The position numbers were made by a program, and so were the translations under genes. 32,220 nt of DNA from Polaribacter sp. (GTDB lineage Bacteria; Bacteroidota; Bacteroidia; Flavobacteriales; Flavobacteriaceae): contig JAQXAP010000019.1 of assembly GCA_029252865.1 (NCBI GenBank), positions 1-32,220 on the forward strand, written 5' to 3'. The notes under the pieces were generated by a model. That model was not told the DNA's origin. It saw only the letters and a program-made list of their open reading frames with translations, and searched no databases. Of this stretch, positions 18,349 through 27,856 are shown in pieces. Each line of letters starts with the position of its first letter. Position 1 is the first letter of the stretch.

Positions 18349-20115
18349 CTATAAAGCAGCTTCTAAGCTAAATTGTTTATTGTATAAGTTCTTATAATAT
18401 CCATTTTCTCTTTCTAACAACTCACTATGACTTCCTTCTTCAACAATAAGGCCTTTATCCATAACTATAATTTTGTCTGCTTGTTTAATCGTTGCTAATC
18501 GATGGGCAATTATAATAGAAGTTCTTCCTTTAGTAACCGTTTCTGTGGCATACTGTATCATTTTTTCGGAATAAGAATCTACAGAAGAAGTAGCTTCATC
18601 TAAAATTAAAATACTTGGCTTACTCACATAGGCTCTTAAAAAAGCTATTAACTGCCTTTGACCTGAAGACAGCATTGCACCACGCTCTTTTACGTTGTAT
18701 TGATAGCCACCAGGAAGTGTTATAATAAAATCGTGAATACCAATTTGTTTTGCAGCCTTTTGAACTTCTTTAAAAGTGATATTTTCATTTTTTAAGGTAA
18801 TATTATTTAAAATAGAATCTGAAAATAAAAACACATCTTGTAAAACTACTGCAACCTGATTTCTTAAACTTTCTAAAGTATATTTATTAACAGAAACACC
18901 ATCAACACGAATTGCACCACCATCAATTTCGTAAAAACGGTTAATTAAATTGATAATAGTCGATTTCCCCGCACCTGTTGCCCCAACAATAGCCACTGTT
19001 TGCCCACTTTTCACCTCTAAAGATATTCCTTTTAAAACCTCTTCATCTTTGACGTAACTGAATCTAACATCTTTAAAACTGATATCTCCTTTTAATTTTT
19101 TTGCTTCAATTGTTCCGCTTTTAACAATACTACTGTAAGTGTCAATCACCTTAAAAACGCGCTCTCCAGAAACAATTCCCATTTGTAATTGGTTAAATTT
19201 ATCTGCAATCTGGCGTAAGGGTCTAAATAACATTTGAGCCATTTGCACAAATGCCATTAACATTCCAGGACCAGGAACTTCACCACCTACAATTTGTTTG
19301 CTACCAAACCAAACAATTAAACCAATACCTATTGATGATAAAATTTCCGCGATAGGAAAGAAAATAGAGAAATACCAAATCGTTTTTACATACGCCTCTT
19401 TGTGCTTGTTGTTGATATCCTTAAAATTCTTGTATTCTACTTTTTCTCTATTGAAAAGTTGCACAATTTTCATTCCAGTAACTCTTTCTTGTACAAATCC
19501 ATTTAAATTTGCTACTTGATTTCTTACTTCCTGAAAAGTTGCTTTTATTGCTTGTTGAAAAACTCTCGTTGCATATATTAAAATGGGTAAAACTGCCAGT
19601 GCTATAAGAGCTAACTTCCAATTAAAATAGAACATCAAAGCTGCCACTGCAAACATTTGTAAAACATCGCTTACAATTGTAAAAACACCACTACTAAAAA
19701 AAGCAGCAATCGTTTCTATGTCTGAAACAACTCTTGTAACCAATTTACCGACTGAATTGTTATCAAAATAAGACATTTTAAATTGCAAAATATGCCTAAA
19801 TATTTTTGCTCTAATATCTCTAATAATATGTTGTCCAACCCAGTTTGCAAAATATATAAATGAAAATCGAAGTAAAACTTCAACGAGTACAACGACAAAC
19901 ATTAAAATAATGTTATTTATAAGCCCTTCGGAATCCTTTTCTGTAATGTATTTATCGACAGTTTCTTTTATCAAATAAGGATTCAACAATGAAACTAGCG
20001 CTAATAATATTGTTGAGGAAGTTGCTATAAAAAACTTTAATTTATAGCGCTTTGCAAAAGACATTAGCCTTAAAAAAATCTGCAAATCAAAAGCATTTCC
20101 CGTTTTATCTGCCAA
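18349..20115 (-). CDS. ABC exporter, fused TMD-NBD (MsbA/lipid or multidrug type)
   Basis: TMD plus GATGAGKST (Walker A), LSSGQRQLIAFLRA (signature), ILILDEATSSVD (Walker B), IIAHRL. Confidence 0.94.
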   Translation of the reverse strand: MADKTGNAFDLQIFLRLMSFAKRYKLKFFIATSSTILLALVSLLNPYLIKETVDKYITEKDSEGLINNIILMFVVVLVEVLLRFSFIYFANWVGQHIIRDIRAKIFRHILQFKMSYFDNNSVGKLVTRVVSDIETIAAFFSSGVFTIVSDVLQMFAVAALMFYFNWKLALIALAVLPILIYATRVFQQAIKATFQEVRNQVANLNGFVQERVTGMKIVQLFNREKVEYKNFKDINNKHKEAYVKTIWYFSIFFPIAEILSSIGIGLIVWFGSKQIVGGEVPGPGMLMAFVQMAQMLFRPLRQIADKFNQLQMGIVSGERVFKVIDTYSSIVKSGTIEAKKLKGDISFKDVRFSYVKDEEVLKGISLEVKSGQTVAIVGATGAGKSTIINLINRFYEIDGGAIRVDGVSVNKYTLESLRNQVAVVLQDVFLFSDSILNNITLKNENITFKEVQKAAKQIGIHDFIITLPGGYQYNVKERGAMLSSGQRQLIAFLRAYVSKPSILILDEATSSVDSYSEKMIQYATETVTKGRTSIIIAHRLATIKQADKIIVMDKGLIVEEGSHSELLERENGYYKNLYNKQFSLEAAL

Positions 20116-20118
20116 AAT

Positions 20119-20844
20119 CTAATATTTTATCTTTGTTAAAAATAATCCTTTTGCAGGAACTGACAATCCTGCATTGCTTCTACTTTTACTTTCTATAATT
20201 TGTCTGAACTCATCTTTGGTTATTTTCCCTAAACCAACATCAACCAAAGTACCAACTATAGCCCTTACCATATTTCTTAAAAAACGATTCGCTGAAATAT
20301 AAAAAGTTAATTCTTTGCCATTCTGTTTCCAAATAGCTTCAGTAACATCACAATTATAGGTATACACATCTGTCTTGACCTTAGAAAAGGTCTGAAAATC
20401 AGTATATTCTAATAATAAACTAGCTGCCTCATTCATTAAATCTATATTCAAATTCTGCGAATGGATTTGCCATGAAAAATCTAATAAAAAAGGATTTCTA
20501 CCCAACCAGACTTTATATTCATAACTTCTACTAATTGCATCAAAACGTGCGTGTTTTTCGTCAACAACAGTAAAAACATTGTGTACAACAATATCTGGAG
20601 GTAAAACAGAATTTAATTTATGAGGAATATCTCCTTTTAATTCTTTGTCCAAATCAAAATGTGCAAACATTTGCGAAGCATGAACACCTGTATCCGTTCT
20701 TCCTGCTCCAACAACTTCAATGTTTAATTGAAAAATTGTGCTAACAGCTTTATTTAATTTTTCTTGCACAGTGATGACATCTGGTTGAATTTGCCAACCA
20801 TGATAGTTTTTTCCTTGATAAGAAAGTTCTATAAAGTATCTCAA
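20119..20844 (-). CDS. truA: tRNA pseudouridine(38-40) synthase
   Basis: SYQGKNYHGWQIQPDVITVQ, GAGRTDTGVHASQMFAHF, NRFLRNMVRAIVGTLVDVG. Confidence 0.96.
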   Translation of the reverse strand: MRYFIELSYQGKNYHGWQIQPDVITVQEKLNKAVSTIFQLNIEVVGAGRTDTGVHASQMFAHFDLDKELKGDIPHKLNSVLPPDIVVHNVFTVVDEKHARFDAISRSYEYKVWLGRNPFLLDFSWQIHSQNLNIDLMNEAASLLLEYTDFQTFSKVKTDVYTYNCDVTEAIWKQNGKELTFYISANRFLRNMVRAIVGTLVDVGLGKITKDEFRQIIESKSRSNAGLSVPAKGLFLTKIKY

Positions 20845-20867
20845 GAAGATTTGTTTTTTGTAGTGTT

Positions 20868-20875
20868 CAAAATTA
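20868..20875 (-). promoter_or_regulatory. Candidate truA -7 element (TAATTTTG)
   Basis: Exact TAnnTTTG on minus strand 24 bp upstream of truA; no clear -33. Confidence 0.3.
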
Positions 20876-20896
20876 CGGAAATTATTTTGTTATGAT

Positions 20897-20904
20897 TACA
20901 TTTG
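20897..20904 (+). promoter_or_regulatory. Candidate metallophosphoesterase -7 element (TACATTTG)
   Basis: Exact TAnnTTTG 40 bp upstream of the 20944 start; no clear -33. Confidence 0.3.
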
Positions 20905-20943
20905 AATTAAATAGAGACGTTAAACTTTTCTTACCTATTCTGT

Positions 20944-21441
20944 ATGACAAAAATTTTATTATTATCTGATACACATAGTTTTATTGATGAAAAAATTTTA
21001 AAATTTGTAAAGCAAGCAGATGAAGTTTGGCATGCAGGAGATATTGGTAATTTAGAAGTTACTGATACCTTAAAAAAATTAAAACCTTTGCGTGCAGTTT
21101 TTGGAAATATTGATGGTGCTGATGCTCGATCCGAATTTCCATTAGATGCAAAATTTGAAGTGGAAAAAGTTACAGTTTGGATGACACATATTGGAGGCTA
21201 TCCTAATAAATATTACAAAAGAATTTGTGACGAAATAAAATTAAATCCCCCCAAAATATTCATTTCTGGCCATTCTCATATTTTAAAAGTACAATATGAT
21301 AAGAAACTAAATTTACTTCACTTAAACCCAGGAGCAGCAGGAAACCACGGGTTTCATAAAATAAGAACTATGTTACGGTTTGAGCTAGATAACAGTGAAA
21401 TAAAAAATATGGAAATTATTGAACTTGATAAGCGAGGTTAA
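20944..21441 (+). CDS. YfcE/MJ0936-type metallophosphoesterase
   Basis: LLLSDTHSFID, HAGDIGN, VFGNIDG, MTHIGGYP, ISGHSHILKV, LNPGAAG. Confidence 0.93.
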   Translation: MTKILLLSDTHSFIDEKILKFVKQADEVWHAGDIGNLEVTDTLKKLKPLRAVFGNIDGADARSEFPLDAKFEVEKVTVWMTHIGGYPNKYYKRICDEIKLNPPKIFISGHSHILKVQYDKKLNLLHLNPGAAGNHGFHKIRTMLRFELDNSEIKNMEIIELDKRG

Positions 21442-21640
21442 TTCCTTCTTTTTCAAAAAATAGCACTTCAACTTTAATCCTAGCCCCTTTTAGTTAAACG
21501 TATATAAAATCTAATTATATCACTCTATTTTACGCCAATACCGTCATCCGTGATTTCTGTAGAAAATTTGCAATAACAAGGATATAAAAAAGCTCTTTGA
21601 TCTTTTTACCTATTCTATTCATTTTTATCTTTTGAAAATA

Positions 21641-21669
21641 AAAAACCGAGAAGTAAATTCTCGGTTTTT
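21641..21669. terminator. Bidirectional intrinsic terminator between convergent genes
   Basis: AAAAACCGAGAA-gtaaa-TTCTCGGTTTTT: perfect 12-bp stem with A/T flanks on both sides. Confidence 0.85.
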
Positions 21670-21700
21670 CGTCGCACTAAAATAGACTAATATGATAGGT

Positions 21701-22132
21701 TTATCGCAATCTATCCACAGATTTCACGAGATCTTCATCCTTTTTAATAGCTTTATTTGCTAAAACAATAAGCAAAACAACTAAAATCGGTAAGAACATC
21801 CCAATACCTTTCTTAGAAATAGAAATTTCTCCAGGTAGAGTTAGAGATACATAAATCAATAATCCTAATAAAAAAAGATTGATCAAAATTACTAAACGCC
21901 CAATTACAAATTGTAGCTTTCTATTTTTAAATAAAAAAATATCTATAAATGACATTATAGTAGAAAGCAAAAATAACAATGGAATTAATTTTAAAAGAAA
22001 AGATTCTCTCATAAGTAAATCCAATGCAAAAGTTTGTTCTTTAAGATTACTCCATAAATTGAACACAAAAACCAAGCCTCCAGAAACGAAGGTTGCTATT
22101 AATAAATATATACTTTGTATTCTTTGAATCAT
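21701..22132 (-). CDS. DUF4293-type four-helix membrane protein (start probably MIQRIQSIYLL at 22132)
   Basis: MIQRIQSIYLLIATFVSGGLVFVFNLW start resembles DUF4293. The upstream ORF extension to 22255 runs through promoter-like DNA. Confidence 0.75.
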   Translation of the reverse strand: MIQRIQSIYLLIATFVSGGLVFVFNLWSNLKEQTFALDLLMRESFLLKLIPLLFLLSTIMSFIDIFLFKNRKLQFVIGRLVILINLFLLGLLIYVSLTLPGEISISKKGIGMFLPILVVLLIVLANKAIKKDEDLVKSVDRLR

Positions 22133-22149
22133 CTTAAATAACAGGTTGA

Positions 22150-22157
22150 CAAAAGTA
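22150..22157 (-). promoter_or_regulatory. Candidate -7 element (TACTTTTG) for the DUF4293 gene
   Basis: Exact TAnnTTTG on minus strand 17 bp upstream of the 22132 start. Confidence 0.35.
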
Positions 22158-22202
22158 GAATTTTCTTTTTTAAAAAGAAAATCTAAAACTAAAAAAATTG
22201 TG

Positions 22203-22210
22203 TATATTTG
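22203..22210 (+). promoter_or_regulatory. Candidate rho -7 element (TATATTTG)
   Basis: Exact TAnnTTTG; implies a rho leader of roughly 110 nt. Confidence 0.4.
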
Positions 22211-22326
22211 TATCACATTATCCACACACAAAAAGTTGTATAGTACTATATACAAATAAAAAATCTAAAAATATTATAACCAATCTTACGCTATTAAGAT
22301 TTACAATTTAACTTAACACATAACGA

Positions 22327-24072
22327 ATGTTCGAAATCTCAGAACTAAAAGCAAAAACACTTGCTGATTTACAGGTAATTGCAAAATCTATTGGTCTTAC
22401 AAAAACAAGTCAGCTTAAAAAATTAGATTTAGTGTATCAAATTTTAGATACGCAAGCTTCAAACCCTGTAGCAACCTCATCCTCTTCTAAATCTGAAGTA
22501 ACACAAAAAAAAGAAAAACCTAAAAGAAAAAGGGTTTCTAAATCTACTTCATCCATAAAAACAACAAGTGAGGCTGTAATTGAAAAGACAACTTTAAATC
22601 AAATTAAAGAAAAGCCTCAACAAGAACTTGAAAAAATTATTGAAGAAGAACCTAAGCTAGAAAATTTAACACAACGGAAACCAAATCCAAGAAAAAGGCC
22701 AAATCCGAGAAAAGAAGATGTTAAAAAAGACGAAAATTCAGAAGCAATTTTAGATACTACAGAATCGAATAATAAGGTTGATAAGCAAGAACAAAAACCT
22801 GCTAACAAACCCAGCAAACCAAATAAACCGCAGCATAAAAATCAGCAGAATAACAAAAATAAACATAAGGAAAATTCACAAAATAGAGACAAAAATAACT
22901 CTAATAGAAATGGTGGAAATAAATCTAGCAACAGATATAGAGACCCAGATTTTGAATTTGATGGAATCATAGAAAGTGAAGGCGTTTTAGAAATGATGTC
23001 TGACGGTTATGGATTTTTACGCTCTTCTGATTATAACTATTTATCTTCTCCAGATGATATTTATGTGTCTCAATCACAAATTAAATTATTTGGTTTAAAA
23101 ACTGGTGATACAGTTAAAGGAAATGTACGCCCACCAAAAGAAGGTGAAAAATATTTTCCATTAATTCGAGTATCAAAAATAAACGGATTAAACCCAAACT
23201 TAGTAAGAGATCGTGTCGCTTTTGAGCACTTAACACCATTATTCCCTCAAGAAAAATTTGATTTAGCAGAAAAGGGAAGTTCGCTATCAACAAGAATTAT
23301 TGATTTATTTTCTCCGTTAGGAAAAGGGCAGCGTGGTATGATCGTTGCGCAACCCAAAACTGGTAAAACGATGTTGTTAAAAGATGTGGCCAATGCAATT
23401 GCAGCAAACCATCCAGAAGTTTATCAAATTGTATTACTTATTGATGAACGTCCTGAAGAGGTTACAGACATGAAAAGAAATGTTCGTGGAGAAGTTGTAG
23501 CGTCTACTTTTGACGAACCGGCAGACAAACATGTAAAAGTTGCAAACATTGTTTTAGAAAAAGCAAAACGTTTGGTTGAATGCGGACATGATGTCGTTAT
23601 TCTTTTAGATTCAATTACACGTTTGGCAAGAGCGTATAATACAGTTGCACCAGCATCAGGAAAAATACTTTCTGGTGGTATCGATGCAAACGCATTGCAC
23701 AAACCAAAACGTTTCTTTGGTGCTGCTAGGAATATTGAAAATGGTGGATCTTTAACCATTATTGCAACTGCTCTTACAGAAACTGGCTCTAAAATGGACG
23801 AGGTAATTTTCGAAGAATTTAAAGGAACAGGAAACATGGAACTTCAATTAGATAGAAATATTTCTAATAGAAGAATATACCCTGCTATCGATTTAATTAA
23901 ATCTTCAACGAGACGTGATGATCTATTATTAGACGCAAAAACAGTTCAAAGAATGTGGGTTTTACGCAAATATCTTGCAGACATGAATCCTATTGAAGCA
24001 ATGGAGTTTATTAATGATAGAATTAAGTTCTCTAAAAACAATGACGAATTTTTAATTTCTATGAATGGGTAG
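22327..24072 (+). CDS. rho: Transcription termination factor Rho with large N-terminal disordered insertion
   Basis: Rho_N ([18 protein letters not shown]), a K/N/Q/P-rich stretch, RNA-binding domain ([43 protein letters not shown]), Walker [36 protein letters not shown]. Confidence 0.97.
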   Translation: MFEISELKAKTLADLQVIAKSIGLTKTSQLKKLDLVYQILDTQASNPVATSSSSKSEVTQKKEKPKRKRVSKSTSSIKTTSEAVIEKTTLNQIKEKPQQELEKIIEEEPKLENLTQRKPNPRKRPNPRKEDVKKDENSEAILDTTESNNKVDKQEQKPANKPSKPNKPQHKNQQNNKNKHKENSQNRDKNNSNRNGGNKSSNRYRDPDFEFDGIIESEGVLEMMSDGYGFLRSSDYNYLSSPDDIYVSQSQIKLFGLKTGDTVKGNVRPPKEGEKYFPLIRVSKINGLNPNLVRDRVAFEHLTPLFPQEKFDLAEKGSSLSTRIIDLFSPLGKGQRGMIVAQPKTGKTMLLKDVANAIAANHPEVYQIVLLIDERPEEVTDMKRNVRGEVVASTFDEPADKHVKVANIVLEKAKRLVECGHDVVILLDSITRLARAYNTVAPASGKILSGGIDANALHKPKRFFGAARNIENGGSLTIIATALTETGSKMDEVIFEEFKGTGNMELQLDRNISNRRIYPAIDLIKSSTRRDDLLLDAKTVQRMWVLRKYLADMNPIEAMEFINDRIKFSKNNDEFLISMNG

Positions 24073-24096
24073 AAATCATATTTAAATTACAATTAT

Positions 24097-24134
24097 AAAA
24101 AAAACCTTTTTGAGAAATCAAAAAGGTTTTTTTT
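24097..24134 (+). terminator. Intrinsic terminator downstream of rho
   Basis: AAAAAAAACCTTTTTGA-gaaa-TCAAAAAGGTTTTTTTT. Confidence 0.85.
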
Positions 24135-24307
24135 ATTGAGAAAGTATTTACTGATTTTACGAAATATTGTTTATTTTAAATACAGATAAAAAAGAACTAA
24201 AACAAACCATTCAATTAAGATTTAGCTTGCCTTCAACTGGAAATAATTATTGAAAATAGATAGCTCAACCACAATAGAATACGTGGGTTTCCTTAAAATT
24301 TGAACAT

Positions 24308-24336
24308 AAAAAATCCGTTCAAAAAAATTGAACGGA
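24308..24336 (-). terminator. Intrinsic terminator downstream of the ppiD/surA-like gene
   Basis: Minus strand TCCGTTCAA-ttttt-TTGAACGGA followed by TTTTTT. Confidence 0.8.
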
Positions 24337-24362
24337 CTTTATATTCTATATAAACTTACAAC

Positions 24363-26453
24363 TTAGTTTCCTATGTATAAATTTGCTCTGTAATCCTCTA
24401 CGTCTGAAGCATTCTTAATAGCTTCATACATTACAGTTGTTTTATTCTTTCTAGCCTTAGAAATTGATTTTCTCGCAGACTCATAGTTTGGTAATGCAGT
24501 TGGTAGCTCTTTATTTGTTACAACAAAAGCATACACACCTTTATTACCTTCTATATTTTTATATACTTTATTTAATTCTGCATTAAACATGGCGCCCACA
24601 ACTTTAGGTTCAGATCCTGCTCCAGATAAAGTAGGACTTTTCAAAGTAACTCCTTTTCCGTTTCTAACAGAAGTTTTGTTTTCTTTAGCGATATCCTGTA
24701 AAGTACTTCCGCTAAAATTATCTGCAATTAATTTTGCCTTCTTAAGGTTCTGTAAAATAGGTTTTACTGTATTTGTTGCTTTTTCTGCAGACATTAATCC
24801 TTTTTCTGTTCTCGCAGTTACAAAAGCTACAACGTGGCTTCCTTCTAAATCAAAACGTTTAAAGTCTCCTGGTTTCGTATCTCTACCAAAAGCCCAAGAT
24901 ATAATTTGTCTTTGATTACCTAAACCAGGAACATTTTCGTCTAAAACTTTTAGACCAACAACCGGTTTTGTTATATATTTATTCTCTTTTGCAATTGTGA
25001 AAAACTTTTTCTCTTTAGATGTAGCTAAAGCAAATTGCTCTGCTTTTTGAAAAACCATATTTTCAGTTGTTTCAGAAGCGACTATTTGTCTTCCAAAAGT
25101 AGCTAATTTTAGAGCTGTTTGGATATTCTTTTGACCATCAATTTTAATTACATGGAAACCAAAAGGTGTTTTAACAACCCCCATATCTCCTTTTTTCCCT
25201 TCAAAAACAAAATCTCTAAAACCAGGAGTCATTCGTGTGTAGTTAAACCAATCGTAAAAACCACCGTTTTGAGCAGAGCCTTTATCTGAAGAAAAGTTTT
25301 TTGCTAATTTTGCAAACTTTCTTCTATTTCTTTTCACAACACTCAAAATACTATCAGCTAAACTCTTAGCCTCATCCTCTGTTCTTGTAACTTCAGCAGC
25401 AGTTCTTTGAGATCCGACAAATGGTATTAATATGTGACTTGCCTTAGCTGAATCCGGCAATTTTGTAATGGAAGTAATTTTTGATATTTTTAAATATCCT
25501 TGCTCTTTATAAGGACCAAAAACATCTCCTTTTTCTCCTTTAAAAACCTCTGAAGCAATTGTTTTAGTAACTGTATTTTCAAATTTAAAGTTCTCATCCA
25601 GATTCGTATCAGAATCATTCTCACTTAAAAATTCTTTGTCATCAGTGGCGTTTTTAAAATCTGATATGAACCCTGCAACTTCTTCTTTGATAGCATACTC
25701 ATCCGATTCACTCGGCGAAATTGCAAACTTGACATATGATATATCTCTTGATTCATCAACTTTAAAGTTATTTTCATTTTCACGAACATAACCTTCTACT
25801 TCTTTTTTAGAAACAGTAACTAAACTATCTGGAATAGAAGAATAAGGTACGTATACAAATTGAGATTTCAACTTACTATTTTCTGCAAAGTATTGAAACT
25901 CTCCTTCTTTTAAAGAAGCACCAAGACCTGCAGCTACCAGATTGTTGTATGTATTTCTTTCAGCATTATCTCTAATTTGATTCATGTAATTAGACCATGC
26001 CGACCACATATCTGTGTTTTGTTCTTTTGTATCCGCTAAAAATTGTTTGAAAATTCCTTCGTCAAATAAGCCTGCTTCATTTTGAAACTGAGGGCTAGTC
26101 TTTACTGAAGATGCATTAATCAATTCATTCCAAACATCCACTTCCCCAACAGTGATTCCTGCTTCTGATAATTGATTTTGATAGATTTTTTTTCTGAGTA
26201 TATTATTCCAAACCGTTTTACTTGCTTGCATTTCAGAAACTCTACTACCCGCTTGCCTTTTGTAAGCTTCTAATTGCTCAGAAAACTCTTGTCTTGAAAT
26301 AGATTCTCCATTTACTTCTCCTACTTCATTAACTTTACTTGAATTGAAAAAATCACCTAAAGTAGATGGGTCCAATACAAAAGCAAAAAGTGCTAATCCA
26401 ATTATAATTATTAAGAACATTGAACGTTCTCTAATTTTTGATAAAACTGCCAT
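24363..26453 (-). CDS. SurA/PpiD-type membrane-anchored peptidyl-prolyl cis-trans isomerase
   Basis: N-terminal TM anchor (MAVLSKIRERSMFLIIIIGLALFAFVL), SurA_N-like region, parvulin domain (KASHILIPFVGSQ...FAKLAKNFSSDKGSAQNGGFYDWF...TPFGFHVIKIDG). Confidence 0.93.
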   Translation of the reverse strand: MAVLSKIRERSMFLIIIIGLALFAFVLDPSTLGDFFNSSKVNEVGEVNGESISRQEFSEQLEAYKRQAGSRVSEMQASKTVWNNILRKKIYQNQLSEAGITVGEVDVWNELINASSVKTSPQFQNEAGLFDEGIFKQFLADTKEQNTDMWSAWSNYMNQIRDNAERNTYNNLVAAGLGASLKEGEFQYFAENSKLKSQFVYVPYSSIPDSLVTVSKKEVEGYVRENENNFKVDESRDISYVKFAISPSESDEYAIKEEVAGFISDFKNATDDKEFLSENDSDTNLDENFKFENTVTKTIASEVFKGEKGDVFGPYKEQGYLKISKITSITKLPDSAKASHILIPFVGSQRTAAEVTRTEDEAKSLADSILSVVKRNRRKFAKLAKNFSSDKGSAQNGGFYDWFNYTRMTPGFRDFVFEGKKGDMGVVKTPFGFHVIKIDGQKNIQTALKLATFGRQIVASETTENMVFQKAEQFALATSKEKKFFTIAKENKYITKPVVGLKVLDENVPGLGNQRQIISWAFGRDTKPGDFKRFDLEGSHVVAFVTARTEKGLMSAEKATNTVKPILQNLKKAKLIADNFSGSTLQDIAKENKTSVRNGKGVTLKSPTLSGAGSEPKVVGAMFNAELNKVYKNIEGNKGVYAFVVTNKELPTALPNYESARKSISKARKNKTTVMYEAIKNASDVEDYRANLYIGN

Positions 26454-26478
26454 ACGTCATTTATTTTATTTCAGTTGG

Positions 26479-26509
26479 CGAATATACGATTTGGGTTTTA
26501 ATATTGCAA
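26479..26509 (-). promoter_or_regulatory. Candidate ppiD promoter (TTG, N20, TATATTCG)
   Basis: Minus strand TTG-N20-TATATTCG, one mismatch to TAnnTTTG, 26 bp upstream of the start. Confidence 0.45.
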
Positions 26510-26575
26510 CGGATTTTCTACTTATTAGTGACAAGTAATAATACAATCAGACAGTTCAAAATGAAACGTTTTCTT

Positions 26576-27841
26576 TTAAGCTTCCTCATTTATAATTTTT
26601 AAACTCACTTCTTCGATTTTTGCACTGCTTACTTGTAAGACACTAATTTCAAAATTATCAATATTAACAACTTCATTCTCCCTTGGTATACTTTCTAAAT
26701 GCTCTATAATAAATCCTCCTAAAGTCTCGTAAGCTTCAGATTTTGGTATATTTAAGCCATATTCTTCATTCAAGTAATCTACCTCTAATCTTGCAGAAAA
26801 ATAAAATTCATTCTGAGATATTTTCTCTTCTAAAAACTTTTGATTGTCATGTTCATCCTCAATCTCACCGAATAACTCTTCAACAATATCTTCTACTGTA
26901 ATAATTCCAGATGTTCCGCCATATTCATCCACAACGATGGCAACACTTTTTCGTTTTTTCATTAAACTATTTAAAACATCATTTATCATCATAGATTCAG
27001 GAACAATCTCTACTGGTAATAAAATTGATTTAATCGTCTTAGGTTTCTTAAATAACTCGAAAGCATTTACATATCCGATAACATCATCCAATGAAGTTTT
27101 ATAAACTAGGACTTTCGATAAACCAGTCTCTATAAATATACTTTTTAAATTCGATACTTTTTCATGAAGCTCTACAGCAACAATTTCCGTTCTAGGAACC
27201 ATAACCTCCCTGGCCTTTACATCATGAAAATCTAAAGCATTTTGAAAGATCTGAATTTCTGAGTCTACTTCATCTTGATCGTTACCCGTTTCTAATTGTT
27301 CAGAAATATAGTTACCTAATTCTTCCTTACTAAACTCTGTCTGTTGTTTATCTGCATTTGTTTTAAAAAAAACACGTAGAAAAAAGTCAGAAATAAAAGT
27401 AATGAATCCCGAGAAAAAGTGAAATAGAATATAGAAAAGATAGGCAGGAACTGCAAATATTTTTAAGACTTCATTTGCATAAATTCTAAAGATTGTTTTC
27501 GGTAAAAATTCGGCTGTAATTAATATTATTATGGTAGAAATAATAGTTTGTATCAGAAGTATAGAAAAATCATTATAGCTTTTAATAGGAATAATATCAA
27601 CTAAGAATTCACCCATATAATAACTATAAATGACTAAAGAGATGTTATTACCAACTAACATTGTGGTAATAAATTTTGAAGATTTTTGGGTAATTCTATT
27701 TAAAATTTTGGCAGTAAACCCATCTCTTTTTTTCTCTAATTCAATATGAAGTTTATTTGCTGATACAAAAGCTATTTCCATTCCCGAAAAAAATGCGGAA
27801 AGAATAATTGAGACACTTATAATTGCAATTTCAATTTCCAT
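26576..27841 (-). CDS. CNNM/CorC (HlyC/TlyC-type) transporter-associated protein with DUF21 + CBS + CorC_HlyC domains
   Basis: AFFSGMEIAFVSANKLHIELE, MVPRTEIVAVE, VVDEYGGTSGIITVEDIVEELFGEIEDEHD. Confidence 0.93.
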   Translation of the reverse strand: MEIEIAIISVSIILSAFFSGMEIAFVSANKLHIELEKKRDGFTAKILNRITQKSSKFITTMLVGNNISLVIYSYYMGEFLVDIIPIKSYNDFSILLIQTIISTIIILITAEFLPKTIFRIYANEVLKIFAVPAYLFYILFHFFSGFITFISDFFLRVFFKTNADKQQTEFSKEELGNYISEQLETGNDQDEVDSEIQIFQNALDFHDVKAREVMVPRTEIVAVELHEKVSNLKSIFIETGLSKVLVYKTSLDDVIGYVNAFELFKKPKTIKSILLPVEIVPESMMINDVLNSLMKKRKSVAIVVDEYGGTSGIITVEDIVEELFGEIEDEHDNQKFLEEKISQNEFYFSARLEVDYLNEEYGLNIPKSEAYETLGGFIIEHLESIPRENEVVNIDNFEISVLQVSSAKIEEVSLKIINEEA

Positions 27842-27856
27842 TAAGAAATTTATAAC

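Noticed and set aside
22133-22255. Upstream extension of the DUF4293 ORF (MYIVLYNFLCVDNVIQ...)
   Set aside because: Covers candidate promoters, an inverted repeat and a DnaA-box-like site; the conserved start is MIQRIQSIYLL at 22132.
22778-22972. Plus-strand 64-aa ORF in another frame of rho
   Set aside because: Lies in the low-complexity A-rich insertion where out-of-frame ORFs are expected.
23424-23837. Minus-strand 137-aa ORF opposite the Rho ATPase domain
   Set aside because: Antisense to highly conserved Rho motifs; typical shadow ORF.
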